63,999 bases of DNA from Paludibacteraceae bacterium (GCA_024401645.1 JAKSKR010000015.1:1-63999), one strand, 5' to 3'; counted from the stretch's first letter, positions 16,763 through 25,244 are shown. A program made the numbers and translations. The notes: generated by a model not told the origin, from the letters alone.

Positions 16763-18583
16763 TTACTTGTTTCTACGGAAGCTGCGGTTGTGGTGTTCCG
16801 AGTTGTGAGAGAAGCGTTCACGTTCGCGTCTGTCACCGCCACGGTCTTCACGTCGGCGTCCACCCCAGTCGCCGCCACGTTCGCGTCTGTCGCCACGTCC
16901 GCCATCACGTCTGTCGCCGCCACGTCCGCCATCGCGGTCAAACTTGCGTGTGCCAGTTGCTTCGGCAATCATAATGTCGTCGTAGGTGTCTTTAAATGCG
17001 GCCATAATGCGTGGCGCATCTTCCTTGAAGACATCGAAGAACGAGTAACGGCCTGTAATTTCAATGCCGTGAATATCAATGTCGCGGTCGTTAGTGGCAT
17101 CGTTAATAAGGCCCAACACGTTTTTAGGGCTGAACTGGTCGTCGCGTCCACGGTTAATCTTCAGTCTTACACGTTCACCACCACGGCGTTTGCCGCCACG
17201 TTCGCCACGACCTTCGCTGTTACGTTCGCCACGTCGGCGGTCTTCCTTGTCTGGCACGTTAAGGTCTTCGCTGCCATCGTAGTACTTCAGGAAGCGGTTG
17301 AACTCCATAGCCACAAAGTGACGGATGAAGGTATCTTGATCCATCTTGCCGGTTTCCTCGGCAATGAGGTTTGCAAAAGGTGCAATCTGTTCGTCGTTAA
17401 CTTCAACGTTGCGCAAGCGCTCAAACAAGGCTGCCAACTGTACCTTACAAACTTCAGGACCTGTTGGTACCATTTCGCGTTCGAACTTCTTGTTGATGAT
17501 GCGTTCAATGTCGCGGATGCGGCCTTTTTCGCGAGGCTGGATGATGGCGATAGAAACACCGGTCTTGTTGGCACGACCTGTACGTCCGCTTCGGTGGGTA
17601 TAGCACTCAATGTCGTCAGGCAAGTTGTAGTTGATGACGTGTGTCAAGTCGCTCACGTCCAAACCACGTGCTGCCACGTCGGTAGCCACCAAAATCTGCA
17701 AGGTACGGTCGCGGAAGCGCTGCATCACATAGTCGCGCTGTGCCTGTGTAAGGTCGCCATGAAGGGCGTCGGCATTGTAACCATCGCGCATCAGCAAGTC
17801 GGCAACGTCTTTCGTTTCCTGGCGGGTGCGGCAGAATATGATAGAGTAGATGTCTGGATTCATGTCCACAATGCGCTTAAGGGCAGCATAGCGGTTGCGT
17901 GTTTGAGTCACGTAGTAAACGTGCTTAACGTTTTCAGAACCAGAGTTCTTCTTTCCGACAGCAATTTCGGTGCTGTCTTTCATGTATTTTTTTGCAATGG
18001 CTGCAATTTCTTTAGGCATGGTGGCCGAGAAGAGGAGCGTACGTCTTTCTTCTGGCGTTTCTTCAAGAATGCGCTCAATATCGTCTTTGAAACCCATGTT
18101 CAGCATTTCGTCAGCCTCGTCAAGAATGAGGGTCTTCATCTGGCTCAAGTCCACCTTGTTTCTGTCAAGAAGGTCGATGAGTCGGCCAGGTGTTGCCACA
18201 AGTACCTGTGGCTGAACGTCGAGTTGGCGGAACTGGTTAACAATGCTTTCGCCACCATAAACGGCAACCACTTTCATGCCATCCATGTACTTCGAGTAGT
18301 TCTTCAAGTCCTTTGCAATCTGAATGCAGAGTTCGCGTGTAGGCGAGAGAACCAAAGTCTGAATCTGGTGCTGGGTTTCGTCGGTAAGGTGTAGGGTTGG
18401 CAAGCCGAATGCAGCAGTTTTGCCGGTACCGGTTTGTGCAAGTGCAACCAAGTCGCTGGTTTCACTTTGGTTCAAAAGGAAAGGGATTGTTTTTTCCTGG
18501 ATGGGCATAGCTTCGGTAAAGCCCAAGTCGTTCACGGCGTGCAGCAATTCTTCGCGCAAGCCAAGTTCTTCAAATGTTGCCAT
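16763..18583 (-). CDS. DEAD-box ATP-dependent RNA helicase with Arg/Gly-rich tail
   Basis: A 606-residue cold-shock-type RNA helicase similar to DeaD/CsdA, which unwinds RNA in ribosome assembly and mRNA turnover. Motifs in order: Q motif FTEAMPIQEKTIP near residue 20, Walker A AQTGTGKTAAF, PTRELCIQ, DEAD at about 155, SAT, ARGLDVSDLTHVIN and HRSGRTGRA. Residues about 420-500 are a basic linker, then an RNA-binding DbpA-like domain (INRGRDDQFSPKNVLGLIN) and a 60-residue tail rich in Arg, Gly and Asp that should bind RNA. It is preceded by an approximately 250-nt structured leader and followed by yigZ. Confidence 0.96.
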   Translation of the reverse strand: MATFEELGLREELLHAVNDLGFTEAMPIQEKTIPFLLNQSETSDLVALAQTGTGKTAAFGLPTLHLTDETQHQIQTLVLSPTRELCIQIAKDLKNYSKYMDGMKVVAVYGGESIVNQFRQLDVQPQVLVATPGRLIDLLDRNKVDLSQMKTLILDEADEMLNMGFKDDIERILEETPEERRTLLFSATMPKEIAAIAKKYMKDSTEIAVGKKNSGSENVKHVYYVTQTRNRYAALKRIVDMNPDIYSIIFCRTRQETKDVADLLMRDGYNADALHGDLTQAQRDYVMQRFRDRTLQILVATDVAARGLDVSDLTHVINYNLPDDIECYTHRSGRTGRANKTGVSIAIIQPREKGRIRDIERIINKKFEREMVPTGPEVCKVQLAALFERLRNVEVNDEQIAPFANLIAEETGKMDQDTFIRHFVAMEFNRFLKYYDGSEDLNVPDKEDRRRGERNSEGRGERGGKRRGGERVRLKINRGRDDQFSPKNVLGLINDATNDRDIDIHGIEITGRYSFFDVFKEDAPRIMAAFKDTYDDIMIAEATGTRKFDRDGGRGGDRRDGGRGDRRERGGDWGGRRREDRGGDRRERERFSHNSEHHNRSFRRNK

Positions 18584-18730
18584 TTTTCGAGTCTTTGTTT
18601 AATAAAATTGGTAAATGCAACAGCGTGTACCTGCTAATGCTATTCTCGTCATCACAAATCCCAATTTCCTTTTAACAAAGACCTTCTGAAGATGTAGTAA
18701 CAAAAAAATAGGGGGAAACATAAGCCCCGT

Positions 18731-18798
18731 CCGTTTCGTCTCTTTAACTGTAAAGCTAACAGTTCATTTGCTTCTTTTCATCTCTTGCCCCGAAACGG
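18731..18798 (-). promoter_or_regulatory. Structured 5' leader of the DEAD-box helicase gene
   Basis: An outer 8-bp perfect stem (CCGTTTCG 18731-18738 with CGAAACGG 18791-18798) encloses an inner perfect 6-bp hairpin (18746-18751 with 18759-18764). It sits inside a leader of about 250 nt between the promoter at 18840 and the start codon at 18583. No ORF explains this conservation of pairing. Cold-shock mRNAs often carry long structured leaders, so regulatory RNA is a reasonable guess. Confidence 0.5.
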
Positions 18799-18839
18799 CC
18801 CCCGCACACTAAATAGGCGCGCTGTTTTGTAAAATTGTG

Positions 18840-18871
18840 CAAAGTTACAAAAAAATAGTGATAGTTTGCAA
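18840..18871 (-). promoter_or_regulatory. Promoter of the DEAD-box helicase operon
   Basis: On the minus strand TTG (18869-18871), a 21-nt spacer and TAACTTTG (18840-18847) match the Bacteroidetes -33/-7 pattern. Transcription would start near 18833, about 250 nt before the gene. Confidence 0.6.
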
Positions 18872-18920
18872 TTTGTAAGTGGTAGACTGCAATTCTCGGT
18901 TAAATATGTTGCCATTGGCA

Positions 18921-18953
18921 AAAGAAAAGGGAGCACCGCTGGGGTACTCCCTT
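18921..18953 (-). terminator. Terminator of the carboxy(nor)spermidine dehydrogenase gene
   Basis: An 11-bp stem (18927-18937 with 18943-18953) contains one position that is a G-U pair in minus-strand RNA but a mismatch on the plus strand. The minus-strand T run TTTTCTTT follows. Confidence 0.87.
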
Positions 18954-18980
18954 ATAACAGATGCCTAATTTAGGCTATTT

Positions 18981-20183
18981 TTACAATTCCAAGTCACCAT
19001 TCATAATTTCGTGCCAAGGCAAGCCCTGCTTGTTGAGCTCTTCCATGAATGGATCTGGATCGAACTCTTCAACGTTCCAAACGCCAGCACGCTTCCACAA
19101 TCCTTTAGCGAACATAAGTGCGCCAATCATGGCTGGTACGCCGGTGGTGTAGCTAACGCCCTGCATGCCGGTTTCCTTGTAAGCTTCCTGGTGGCTGCAG
19201 TTGTTGTAGACGTAGTAGGTGAGCTCCTTGCCATCCTTCTTACCTCTAATGCGGCAACCAATGCTGGTTTCGCCTTCGTAGTTTTCACCAAGGTCTTGTG
19301 GGTTAGGCAATACAGCCTTCAAGAACTGAAGTGGAACAATTTTCACGCCGTTGTAGTCAACTTCGTCGATGCGGGCCATGCCAATGTCTTGAATCACACG
19401 CAAGTGGGTAAGATATTCCTGGCCGAAGGTCATCCAGAAGCGCGCACGCTTAATGGTAGGGAAGTTCTTAACCAAGCTTTCCAACTCTTCGTGATACATA
19501 AGGTAGCTTTCGCGAGGGCCAACGTTAGGGTAGGTAAGCGCCTTGTGAATTTCAAGGGCGCCAGTCTGAACCCACTTGCCGTCTTGCCAGTAGCGACCTT
19601 TCTGGGTGATTTCGCGAATGTTGATTTCAGGGTTGAAGTTTGTAGCGAAAGCCTTGTGGTGGTTGCCGGCGTTGCAGTCTACAATGTCGAGGTATTCAAT
19701 CTCGTCGAAGTGGTGCTTTGCAGCATAGGCTGTGTAGACGCCACTAACGCCTGGGTCGAAACCGCAACCCAAGATGGCGGTAAGTCCTGCCTTCTCGAAC
19801 TTTTCCTTGTAGGCCCATTGCCAGCTATATTCGAAGTGAGCTTCGTCTTTTGGCTCGTAGTTTGCAGTGTCGAGGTAGTTAACGCCACATTCCAAGCAGG
19901 CATCCATAATGGTAAGGTCCTGGTAAGGAAGTGCAAGGTTCATAACCAATTCAGGCTTGTGCTTTTTAAGCAAAGCCACTAGTTCTGGCACGCTGTCGGC
20001 ATCAACCTGGTCTGTCTCAACTTTAACATTCTCGCGTTTCAGAATGTCGGCCGCCAGCTTGTCGCACTTGCTTTTCGTACGGCTAGCAATCACAATGTCG
20101 GTAAACACGTTGTGGTTTTGTGCCACTTTGTGGGCAGCTACGGTGGCTACACCGCCAGCTCCGATGATGAGAACTTTTGTCAT
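18981..20183 (-). CDS. Saccharopine dehydrogenase-like carboxy(nor)spermidine dehydrogenase
   Basis: A 400-residue NAD(P)H enzyme of the saccharopine dehydrogenase superfamily. In Bacteroidetes, close relatives condense a diamine or putrescine-derived amine with aspartate semialdehyde to make carboxynorspermidine or carboxyspermidine, a polyamine precursor; the exact amine cannot be read here. The N-terminal Rossmann motif is VLIIGAGGVATVAAHK. GCGFDPGVSGVYTAYA and the DCNAGNHHKAFATNFNPE region follow in the substrate-binding half. Length and motifs are typical. Monocistronic, with its own promoter at 20213 and terminator at 18921. No decarboxylase (nspC) is adjacent. Confidence 0.85.
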   Translation of the reverse strand: MTKVLIIGAGGVATVAAHKVAQNHNVFTDIVIASRTKSKCDKLAADILKRENVKVETDQVDADSVPELVALLKKHKPELVMNLALPYQDLTIMDACLECGVNYLDTANYEPKDEAHFEYSWQWAYKEKFEKAGLTAILGCGFDPGVSGVYTAYAAKHHFDEIEYLDIVDCNAGNHHKAFATNFNPEINIREITQKGRYWQDGKWVQTGALEIHKALTYPNVGPRESYLMYHEELESLVKNFPTIKRARFWMTFGQEYLTHLRVIQDIGMARIDEVDYNGVKIVPLQFLKAVLPNPQDLGENYEGETSIGCRIRGKKDGKELTYYVYNNCSHQEAYKETGMQGVSYTTGVPAMIGALMFAKGLWKRAGVWNVEEFDPDPFMEELNKQGLPWHEIMNGDLEL

Positions 20184-20212
20184 TTTTCTAATAACTCGTT
20201 TAATGTGTTATA

Positions 20213-20220
20213 CAAAAATA
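20213..20220 (-). promoter_or_regulatory. -7 box for the dehydrogenase gene (TATTTTTG, minus strand)
   Basis: TATTTTTG on the minus strand lies 29 nt before the start codon at 20183. No convincing TTTG was found at the right distance upstream. Confidence 0.5.
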
Positions 20221-20298
20221 GCAATAATTGGCGAGGTGTTAATCATCCTCGTTTTACAATAGTATTGCAAAAGTTGTACCAAACCAAATTAAATGCAC

Positions 20299-20330
20299 AA
20301 AAAAAGCGTCAATTTTTCAATTGACGCTTT
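20299..20330 (-). terminator. Terminator of tRNA-His
   Basis: A perfect 12-bp stem (20303-20314 with 20319-20330) lies just downstream of the tRNA on the minus strand, followed there by a run of T (20305 down to 20299). Confidence 0.92.
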
Positions 20331-20344
20331 GAAACTTGAAAATG

Positions 20345-20419
20345 GGTGGGATATGGGGGTCGAACCCACGACCTTCGGGACCACAATCCGACGCTCTAAC
20401 CAACTGAGCTAATCCCACC
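20345..20419 (-). tRNA. tRNA-His (anticodon GTG)
   Basis: A full cloverleaf reads on the minus strand: acceptor GTGGGAT/ATCCCAC, D arm GCTC/GAGC, anticodon loop TTGTGGT with GTG at 34-36, T arm GTGGG/CCCAT with TTCGACC loop. The extra G at position -1 opposite discriminator C73 is the tRNA-His identity signature. CCA is not encoded. The last anticodon-stem pair (31-39) is A-C rather than A-U. Confidence 0.96.
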
Positions 20420-20512
20420 ATTTTGGTTTTGCGATGCAAAGGTAGAGACTTTTTGTGAGCCGTGCAAGTCTAAAGTAATATTTTTTCGAAATATTTTTCT
20501 GCCGGTCGTCCG

Positions 20513-21277
20513 TTAAGGAACGTATTTGCTGACGAATTTGTTGACAATCAGCTTAAACTCGTGTGGGGCGGTGTCGAGTGCAGCCTCCCATAAGTAGGTT
20601 GGCGCTCCCCATCTGGCCTCGGCTATGGCGCCGGCAATACAAGCGTTGGTGTCGGTGTCGCCTCCGCGAAGCACGGTGTTGCGTATGGTGTCTTCGAACG
20701 ATGTGCCGTTTGCCACTTCTTGTATGCATAGTGGAACGGTGTTTTGGCAGATGGCGTTGAATTCATCGAAGGGTTTTTCAAACGATTCCCATTCGGGGTA
20801 GTACTGCCTCATGAGTTTCTTGAATCCCTCTAAATCGTTGCCGTATTTGCGGAAGAACCAGATGGCATGCGCGGTAGCTTGGGCACCCTTTATGCCTTCT
20901 TCGTGGTTGTGCGTGCACATGGCCGACTTCTGTGCTTCTGCCAACATGACATCTTCCTTGTCAAATGCCCAACCTATGGGGCTGACGCGCATTGCCGAAC
21001 CATTGCCGCAAGAATTGTAAGGCTTACGGCTTGGGGTGATTAGCCAGTTTAGGAATCCGGAACCGTATGCACCCATCGGATTCATCATCTTGTGGCAGAT
21101 TTCAACGTAGGCGTCTCCGTATTCAATGCCCTGCAGTATGGCGTAAGCGGTGGCGATGGTGCAGATGGAGTCGTCGGTTATTTCCTTACCTTTTTCAATA
21201 AGCTTGAAGTTGGGGTCTCTCGTGTTGTTGAATTCATAAATGGAACCCACATAATCTCCTATTAATGCGCCTTTCAT
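20513..21277 (-). CDS. ADP-ribosylglycohydrolase family protein
   Basis: A 254-residue cytoplasmic hydrolase of the ADP-ribosylglycohydrolase (DraG/ARH) family, which removes ADP-ribose from proteins, nucleic acids or small molecules using a dinuclear metal site. Metal-binding motifs are present: GDYVGSIYE near residue 7, the TDDS motif near 35, and GGDTDTNACIAGAIAEA near 212. The all-helical pattern and length fit a minimal single-domain member. The substrate is unknown and no ADP-ribosyltransferase partner is adjacent. It is divergent from the AlkD-like gene, with 159 nt between them. Confidence 0.92.
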   Translation of the reverse strand: MKGALIGDYVGSIYEFNNTRDPNFKLIEKGKEITDDSICTIATAYAILQGIEYGDAYVEICHKMMNPMGAYGSGFLNWLITPSRKPYNSCGNGSAMRVSPIGWAFDKEDVMLAEAQKSAMCTHNHEEGIKGAQATAHAIWFFRKYGNDLEGFKKLMRQYYPEWESFEKPFDEFNAICQNTVPLCIQEVANGTSFEDTIRNTVLRGGDTDTNACIAGAIAEARWGAPTYLWEAALDTAPHEFKLIVNKFVSKYVP

Positions 21278-21436
21278 AATTATAAAGTGTATTTGTTGTG
21301 ATAGAATATATGAAGCTGTTTAAAAATTTTACGAAAGAATTCTCAAAAAAAAATAAAAAGCTTCTAAATGCTTGTTTTTGTTGAAGTGTTTGCTCTTATG
21401 TGTTCAATACTTTAAATTTACAAAAAAATAAATAAT

Positions 21437-22129
21437 ATGGAACACGTTTTCTTTCCTTTCGACGCAGAACTGAAGAACGAACTTGACCAGATAAAGCTCG
21501 CCATACAGGGCGAGCAGAATGGCATTGGCTCGCGTAGTATGGGTGCTATGGCCTACAAGAAGAACTATGGCGTGCCTTATCCGTCGCTACGCCGCATCGC
21601 AGCCAACTATCAGCCTGATGCCAAACTTGCCAATTGCTTGTGGAACATTGGCTATAGGGAAACCATGCTTTTGGCGTTGCTGCTGTTCCCGAAAGATGCA
21701 ATGGCAGAGTCGGACGTGCAACGCTTGACTGCCGAGATGAAAGAAATGGAGTTGGCCGAGTTCGCTTGCCGCGATTTGTTCTGCCTGTTGCCAGGTGCCG
21801 AGAACTATGTGCAGGGATTGTTGGCGCAAGGTGCCGACTTCTCGCTAGAAGTGGCATACCTGTTGGCTGCGAGGTTGCTTGAAAGGAGCGATAGGCCGTT
21901 GGCCTTCGTAACCGTGTTGACTGATAGGGTGGAGGCCGACTTGTTGCTGGGAAAGGCGTCGCTAGCGAAAGCGATTTCTAATTTCTTGAAACAGTTGGGG
22001 CTTTTCAACAAACACACGGCGCAGGTGATGGCCGTGGTAGACCATTTGTCGAAATCCGACAATATGCAACTGCGTTGGGTTGCCGAAGAGGTCAGAACCG
22101 AGGTGGAATATTCCAATCATAAAGATTGA
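21437..22129 (+). CDS. DNA alkylation repair (AlkD-like) HEAT-repeat protein
   Basis: A 230-residue all-helical protein with the N-terminal segment KKNYGVPYPSLRRIA typical of the AlkD-type DNA alkylation repair family (glycosylases built from HEAT repeats that remove alkylated bases such as 3- or 7-methylpurines). NIGYRETMLLALLLFP fits the following repeat. Catalytic assignment is uncertain: I could not place the AlkD Trp/Asp/Arg triad with confidence, and some family members are structural only. Monocistronic, ending at the terminator at 22168. Confidence 0.75.
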   Translation: MEHVFFPFDAELKNELDQIKLAIQGEQNGIGSRSMGAMAYKKNYGVPYPSLRRIAANYQPDAKLANCLWNIGYRETMLLALLLFPKDAMAESDVQRLTAEMKEMELAEFACRDLFCLLPGAENYVQGLLAQGADFSLEVAYLLAARLLERSDRPLAFVTVLTDRVEADLLLGKASLAKAISNFLKQLGLFNKHTAQVMAVVDHLSKSDNMQLRWVAEEVRTEVEYSNHKD

Positions 22130-22167
22130 GTTTTTTATAAATCTATAAGTTCTTGGTAATCATATAT

Positions 22168-22197
22168 CAGCCGCCGTTATAAAATGGCGGCTGTTTT
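22168..22197 (+). terminator. Terminator after the AlkD-like gene
   Basis: An 8-bp stem CAGCCGCC (22168-22175) with GGCGGCTG (22186-22193), then TTTT. Confidence 0.88.
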
Positions 22198-22319
22198 GTA
22201 TAAAGGTGTGGATTTCAGTTTTTTTAAGACGTTCCTTAATTGAGAAACGTCTTTGGACGATATTGATTGATGTTTAATATTTTTAAGACAAATTGGGACG
22301 GAAAATAATCCAATTTTCT

Positions 22320-22327
22320 TAATTTTG
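22320..22327 (+). promoter_or_regulatory. -7 box of the WbaP-like gene (TAATTTTG)
   Basis: TAATTTTG matches TAnnTTTG and would give a leader of about 110 nt before the ATG at 22445. Within the leader I see only weak pairing (GTTGC at 22330 with GCAAC at 22360). The rest of 22198-22444 is A+T-rich with no recognisable gene. Confidence 0.55.
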
Positions 22328-22444
22328 TAGTTGCGTTTTAATAATTAAGGAAATGCTGGGCAACCTTGCGTCTGGTTTAATGTTTTTTGTAAGAGAAATA
22401 AACTGTTCGCGTGTAGTGTCCAATTTTCTGTAAATTTTATTTGA

Positions 22445-23860
22445 ATGAGAGACTTCCACGATTACGATAGCCTGTATATTAAGACGGGCGTTATTATAGG
22501 TGAATTGATTATTGTCAACGGCTTGTTGTTCTTGTTGACCGTGTTGTTCCCTAATGCCATGCACGTGCATGTCGATAGCGACTATGAGGTGAGGACGCGT
22601 ATGTTTTACGCCATCATTAACCTCAGCTACCTGTTGGCATTGTCGTGGGTAGGTATTGTTCTCGATAAACGCTCGGTGTTTATTGAAAGCATCTTGAAGA
22701 ATGTGCTGAAGATTTCTATCATTCAGTTCTTCATCGTGTTTGCCTCTTTGTACATCATGAAGACATACATCTCGTTGTCTTTCCTTGTTATCTATTCTGT
22801 TTGGGTGTTTGCCTCATTGTCGTGCTGGCGAGTGTTCCTTCGCCTTATGTTGAAGGCATACCGTAGCCGTGGCGGTAATTCAAAGCGTGTCATCATTTTG
22901 GGTGCGGGCAGTATTGCCAACCAGGTGTACAACCAGCTGATTTCCAATGTTTCTTATGGCTATAAGTTCATGGGTTTCTTCGATGATCGTGCACCAGAAG
23001 ATTATAAGGTTCCTGCAGAATTGGTGAAAGGTAAGTTGGCCGATGCCAATGAATTTGCCTTGAATAACGACGTCCGTGTCATTTACTGCGCATTGCCAGC
23101 CGGTGACGACCGTAAGGCCGTTAGCACCATTCGCTTTGCAGAACAGAACTTCATACGTTGTCTTATTGTTCCAGACTTCCGTCGTTTCATTGAAAAGAAG
23201 GTCGAACTCTCATTCTTGGAAGAGATTCCATTGGTGTCGCTCCGTTTGGAACCTTTGCACAAGTTCGGCAACCGTTTGCTGAAACGTGTGTTCGACATCT
23301 TGGTGTCTGGTGTTTTCTTGGTAACTATTTTCCCTCTATTGTATATCATATTGGGAACCATCATTAAGTTGACCTCTCCTGGCCCTATCTTCTTCCGCCA
23401 GAAACGTACCGGCGAAAATGGTCGCGACTTCTATTGCTATAAGTTCCGTTCAATGCACGTGAACGACGATGCCGATAAGGTGCAGGCTACCAAGGGCGAT
23501 GCACGAGTTTCGAAGATTGGTGCCATTATGCGTAAGACCAACCTCGACGAAATGCCACAGTTTATTAATGTGTTTATTGGCGATATGAGTGTGGTGGGCC
23601 CACGTCCACACATGCTTAAGCATACCGAAATGTATTCCGAACTCATCGATAAGTATATGCTCCGCCACTGGTGTAAGCCAGGTATTACCGGTTGGGCACA
23701 GGTTACGGGCTTCCGTGGTGAAACCAAGACTTTGGAAGAAATGGAAGGCCGTGTTAAGCGCGATGTTTGGTACATTGAGAACTGGTCTTTCTGGCTCGAT
23801 ATTAAGATTATGTTCTTGACCGTTTGGAATATGATTAAGGGCGAGGAAAACGCCTATTAA
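22445..23860 (+). CDS. Undecaprenyl-phosphate sugar phosphotransferase (WbaP-like)
   Basis: A 471-residue polyprenyl-phosphate hexose-1-phosphate transferase that starts a lipid-linked glycan for capsule, exopolysaccharide or O-antigen in the inner membrane. The N-terminal half has about four membrane helices (12-35, 50-75, 85-105, 115-130), then a CoA-binding-like Rossmann region (VIILGAGSIANQVYNQL). The C-terminal catalytic domain follows: a membrane hairpin near 285-310, FFRQKRTGENGR, YKFRSMHV, KTNLDEMPQFINV, GDMSVVGPRPH and GITGWAQV. All catalytic motifs are present. The next gene starts in the stop codon (TAATG), so translation is probably coupled. Confidence 0.95.
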   Translation: MRDFHDYDSLYIKTGVIIGELIIVNGLLFLLTVLFPNAMHVHVDSDYEVRTRMFYAIINLSYLLALSWVGIVLDKRSVFIESILKNVLKISIIQFFIVFASLYIMKTYISLSFLVIYSVWVFASLSCWRVFLRLMLKAYRSRGGNSKRVIILGAGSIANQVYNQLISNVSYGYKFMGFFDDRAPEDYKVPAELVKGKLADANEFALNNDVRVIYCALPAGDDRKAVSTIRFAEQNFIRCLIVPDFRRFIEKKVELSFLEEIPLVSLRLEPLHKFGNRLLKRVFDILVSGVFLVTIFPLLYIILGTIIKLTSPGPIFFRQKRTGENGRDFYCYKFRSMHVNDDADKVQATKGDARVSKIGAIMRKTNLDEMPQFINVFIGDMSVVGPRPHMLKHTEMYSELIDKYMLRHWCKPGITGWAQVTGFRGETKTLEEMEGRVKRDVWYIENWSFWLDIKIMFLTVWNMIKGEENAY

Positions 23861-24444
23861 TGGTGGCCTTAATGAAGAGAAACCTCTTATACTTTATAAT
23901 AGCCGTTGCACTTTGTGGTTGCGGCGCTTCACGACCAGCGGGCTCTTTGCCAGACAATGGCAATGCTGCAAAGGTTGCGAAGAAAAAGGCAACAGTCTCG
24001 GCCGACGATGAAGGATATTGGTGGCTTTATGGGCCAGACAAGTCGGTAGTTGCCAAGGTATATGTTGAACGAGGGTCGACTAGGCCCGATGCCTTTCACG
24101 AGGGGCTTATCCGTATTTTAAGCGACGACGATTTGCGTATTGGTTTTGCCGATGAAGAAGGCAGAATCATTATTGAGCCTTCGTTTTTGGCGGCTACATC
24201 CTTCCGTGGCGAATTTGCGGCTGTTGTGCCTTATTCGGAGTCGGCAGCGGTTTCGGCAACCGACGATGCGGCTGTTGGTGTTTTGACGGGAAATGAACAT
24301 TGGGGCATTATTGATGCCGCAGGCCGATATAGGAGGAATCCGGTATTCAAACGCGAATGGAACGACCAGGTGGCCGACTATGTGTATGTGAGTCCCACCA
24401 ATACGTTTTGGATTACCGAAAATGGCGATATGAAAGGCTTTTGA
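23860..24444 (+). CDS. Lipoprotein with a WG-repeat-like segment
   Basis: A 194-residue predicted lipoprotein with lipobox LCGC near residue 23 (the mature Cys would be lipidated). The ATG overlaps the previous stop (TAATG); an alternative ATG at 23872, giving Met-Lys-Arg-Asn and a tidier signal peptide, is equally possible. After a Ser/Ala/Lys linker come stretches like IGFADEEGRIIIEPSF and WGIIDAAGRYRRNPVF, resembling degenerate WG (KWG) repeats. Function unknown; context places it beside a glycan-initiating enzyme and it may be an envelope accessory factor. Confidence 0.72.
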   Translation: MVALMKRNLLYFIIAVALCGCGASRPAGSLPDNGNAAKVAKKKATVSADDEGYWWLYGPDKSVVAKVYVERGSTRPDAFHEGLIRILSDDDLRIGFADEEGRIIIEPSFLAATSFRGEFAAVVPYSESAAVSATDDAAVGVLTGNEHWGIIDAAGRYRRNPVFKREWNDQVADYVYVSPTNTFWITENGDMKGF

Positions 24445-24465
24445 GTTTGATAAGGGTTTAGAAAT

Positions 24466-25014
24466 ATGATAATTGCACATCAGAAGAGAAAGGAAAACGT
24501 AGCCGAATACGTGCTATATATGTGGCAAGTGGAAGATTTGATTAGAGCTTGCCAATTCAATATAGAAATCATACAGAACAACATCATTAACCAGTTCGGA
24601 CAGTCTGACGAGGTTAAAGGCCAAATGAAGACTTGGTATTCCGACCTCATTTCTATGATGCAGGAAGAACAGGTCATGCAAAAAGGCCATGTGCAAATTG
24701 TTAGAAACATTGTCGACGACATGGACGAACTGCACTTGGCACTTTTGAAGTCGCCTAAACATGTCGACTATAACGTGATGTTCTTTAATGTGTTGCCATG
24801 TTTGGCTGAATTCCGCCAGAAATCGTCGGCACCGGCAGAGGTGAGTGACGTGGAACTGGCGCTGAACATGATGTACGAAATATTGCTGTTGCGTTTGCAG
24901 AAACGCGAAATTAGCGAAGGAACCCAAGCTGCAGTTAAGCAAGTTAGCCGTTTCTTGGCTGTTTTGTCGGACTTGTACAAGAAGGATGAAAACGACGAAC
25001 TGGAAATGGAGTGA
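24466..25014 (+). CDS. DUF4924 family protein
   Basis: A 182-residue cytoplasmic, mainly helical protein matching the Bacteroidetes DUF4924 family by its start (MIIAHQKRKENVAEYVLYMWQ) and the LALNMMYEILLLRLQKREIS block. No catalytic residues are recognisable and the family has no known role. It begins 21 nt after the lipoprotein gene, so the three genes from 22445 may form one operon. Confidence 0.85.
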   Translation: MIIAHQKRKENVAEYVLYMWQVEDLIRACQFNIEIIQNNIINQFGQSDEVKGQMKTWYSDLISMMQEEQVMQKGHVQIVRNIVDDMDELHLALLKSPKHVDYNVMFFNVLPCLAEFRQKSSAPAEVSDVELALNMMYEILLLRLQKREISEGTQAAVKQVSRFLAVLSDLYKKDENDELEME

Positions 25015-25236
25015 TTATTAAAATCTATTTGTTATTACTTTAGGTGGATTTGGCTTGAAACGTCTAGATTCCACCAACCGTTACTATAGCCGTTCAAAAC
25101 GCAACCCAACGATTTTAGTCGTAGGCTGAATTTGCTATGTGTGTTTTCGGAAACATATATAGGCAATTCTTGTGTGCAAACCTTCCGGAAATGAAAGATT
25201 TTGGGGTGTTTGTTTTAAGATTTGCAATCCATTAAT

Positions 25237-25244
25237 TATATTTG
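25237..25244 (+). promoter_or_regulatory. -7 box of the giant RCC1 gene (TATATTTG)
   Basis: TATATTTG matches TAnnTTTG and sits 46 nt before the chosen ATG at 25291. Its position inside the longest open frame (which opens at 25222) argues that the frame's first ATG is not used. The rest of 25015-25290 holds one 6-bp hairpin (25043-25075) and nothing else I can name. Confidence 0.6.

Noticed and set aside
16790..18394. A 534-codon open frame antisense to the DEAD-box helicase gene
   Set aside because: Its translation is Val/Phe/Ala-rich without motifs, and the opposite strand holds a complete helicase with all motifs. It is a by-product of codon bias.
18698..18735. GGGG/CCCC pairing followed by T residues in the helicase leader as an attenuator
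   Set aside because: Only four base pairs form and the loop is large, so it is too weak to call.
25165..25178. A 14-nt sequence aattcttgtgtgca also found at 54447-54460 before the second adhesin
   Set aside because: It lies upstream of the -7 box in one case and downstream in the other, and it is short and of low complexity; probably chance.
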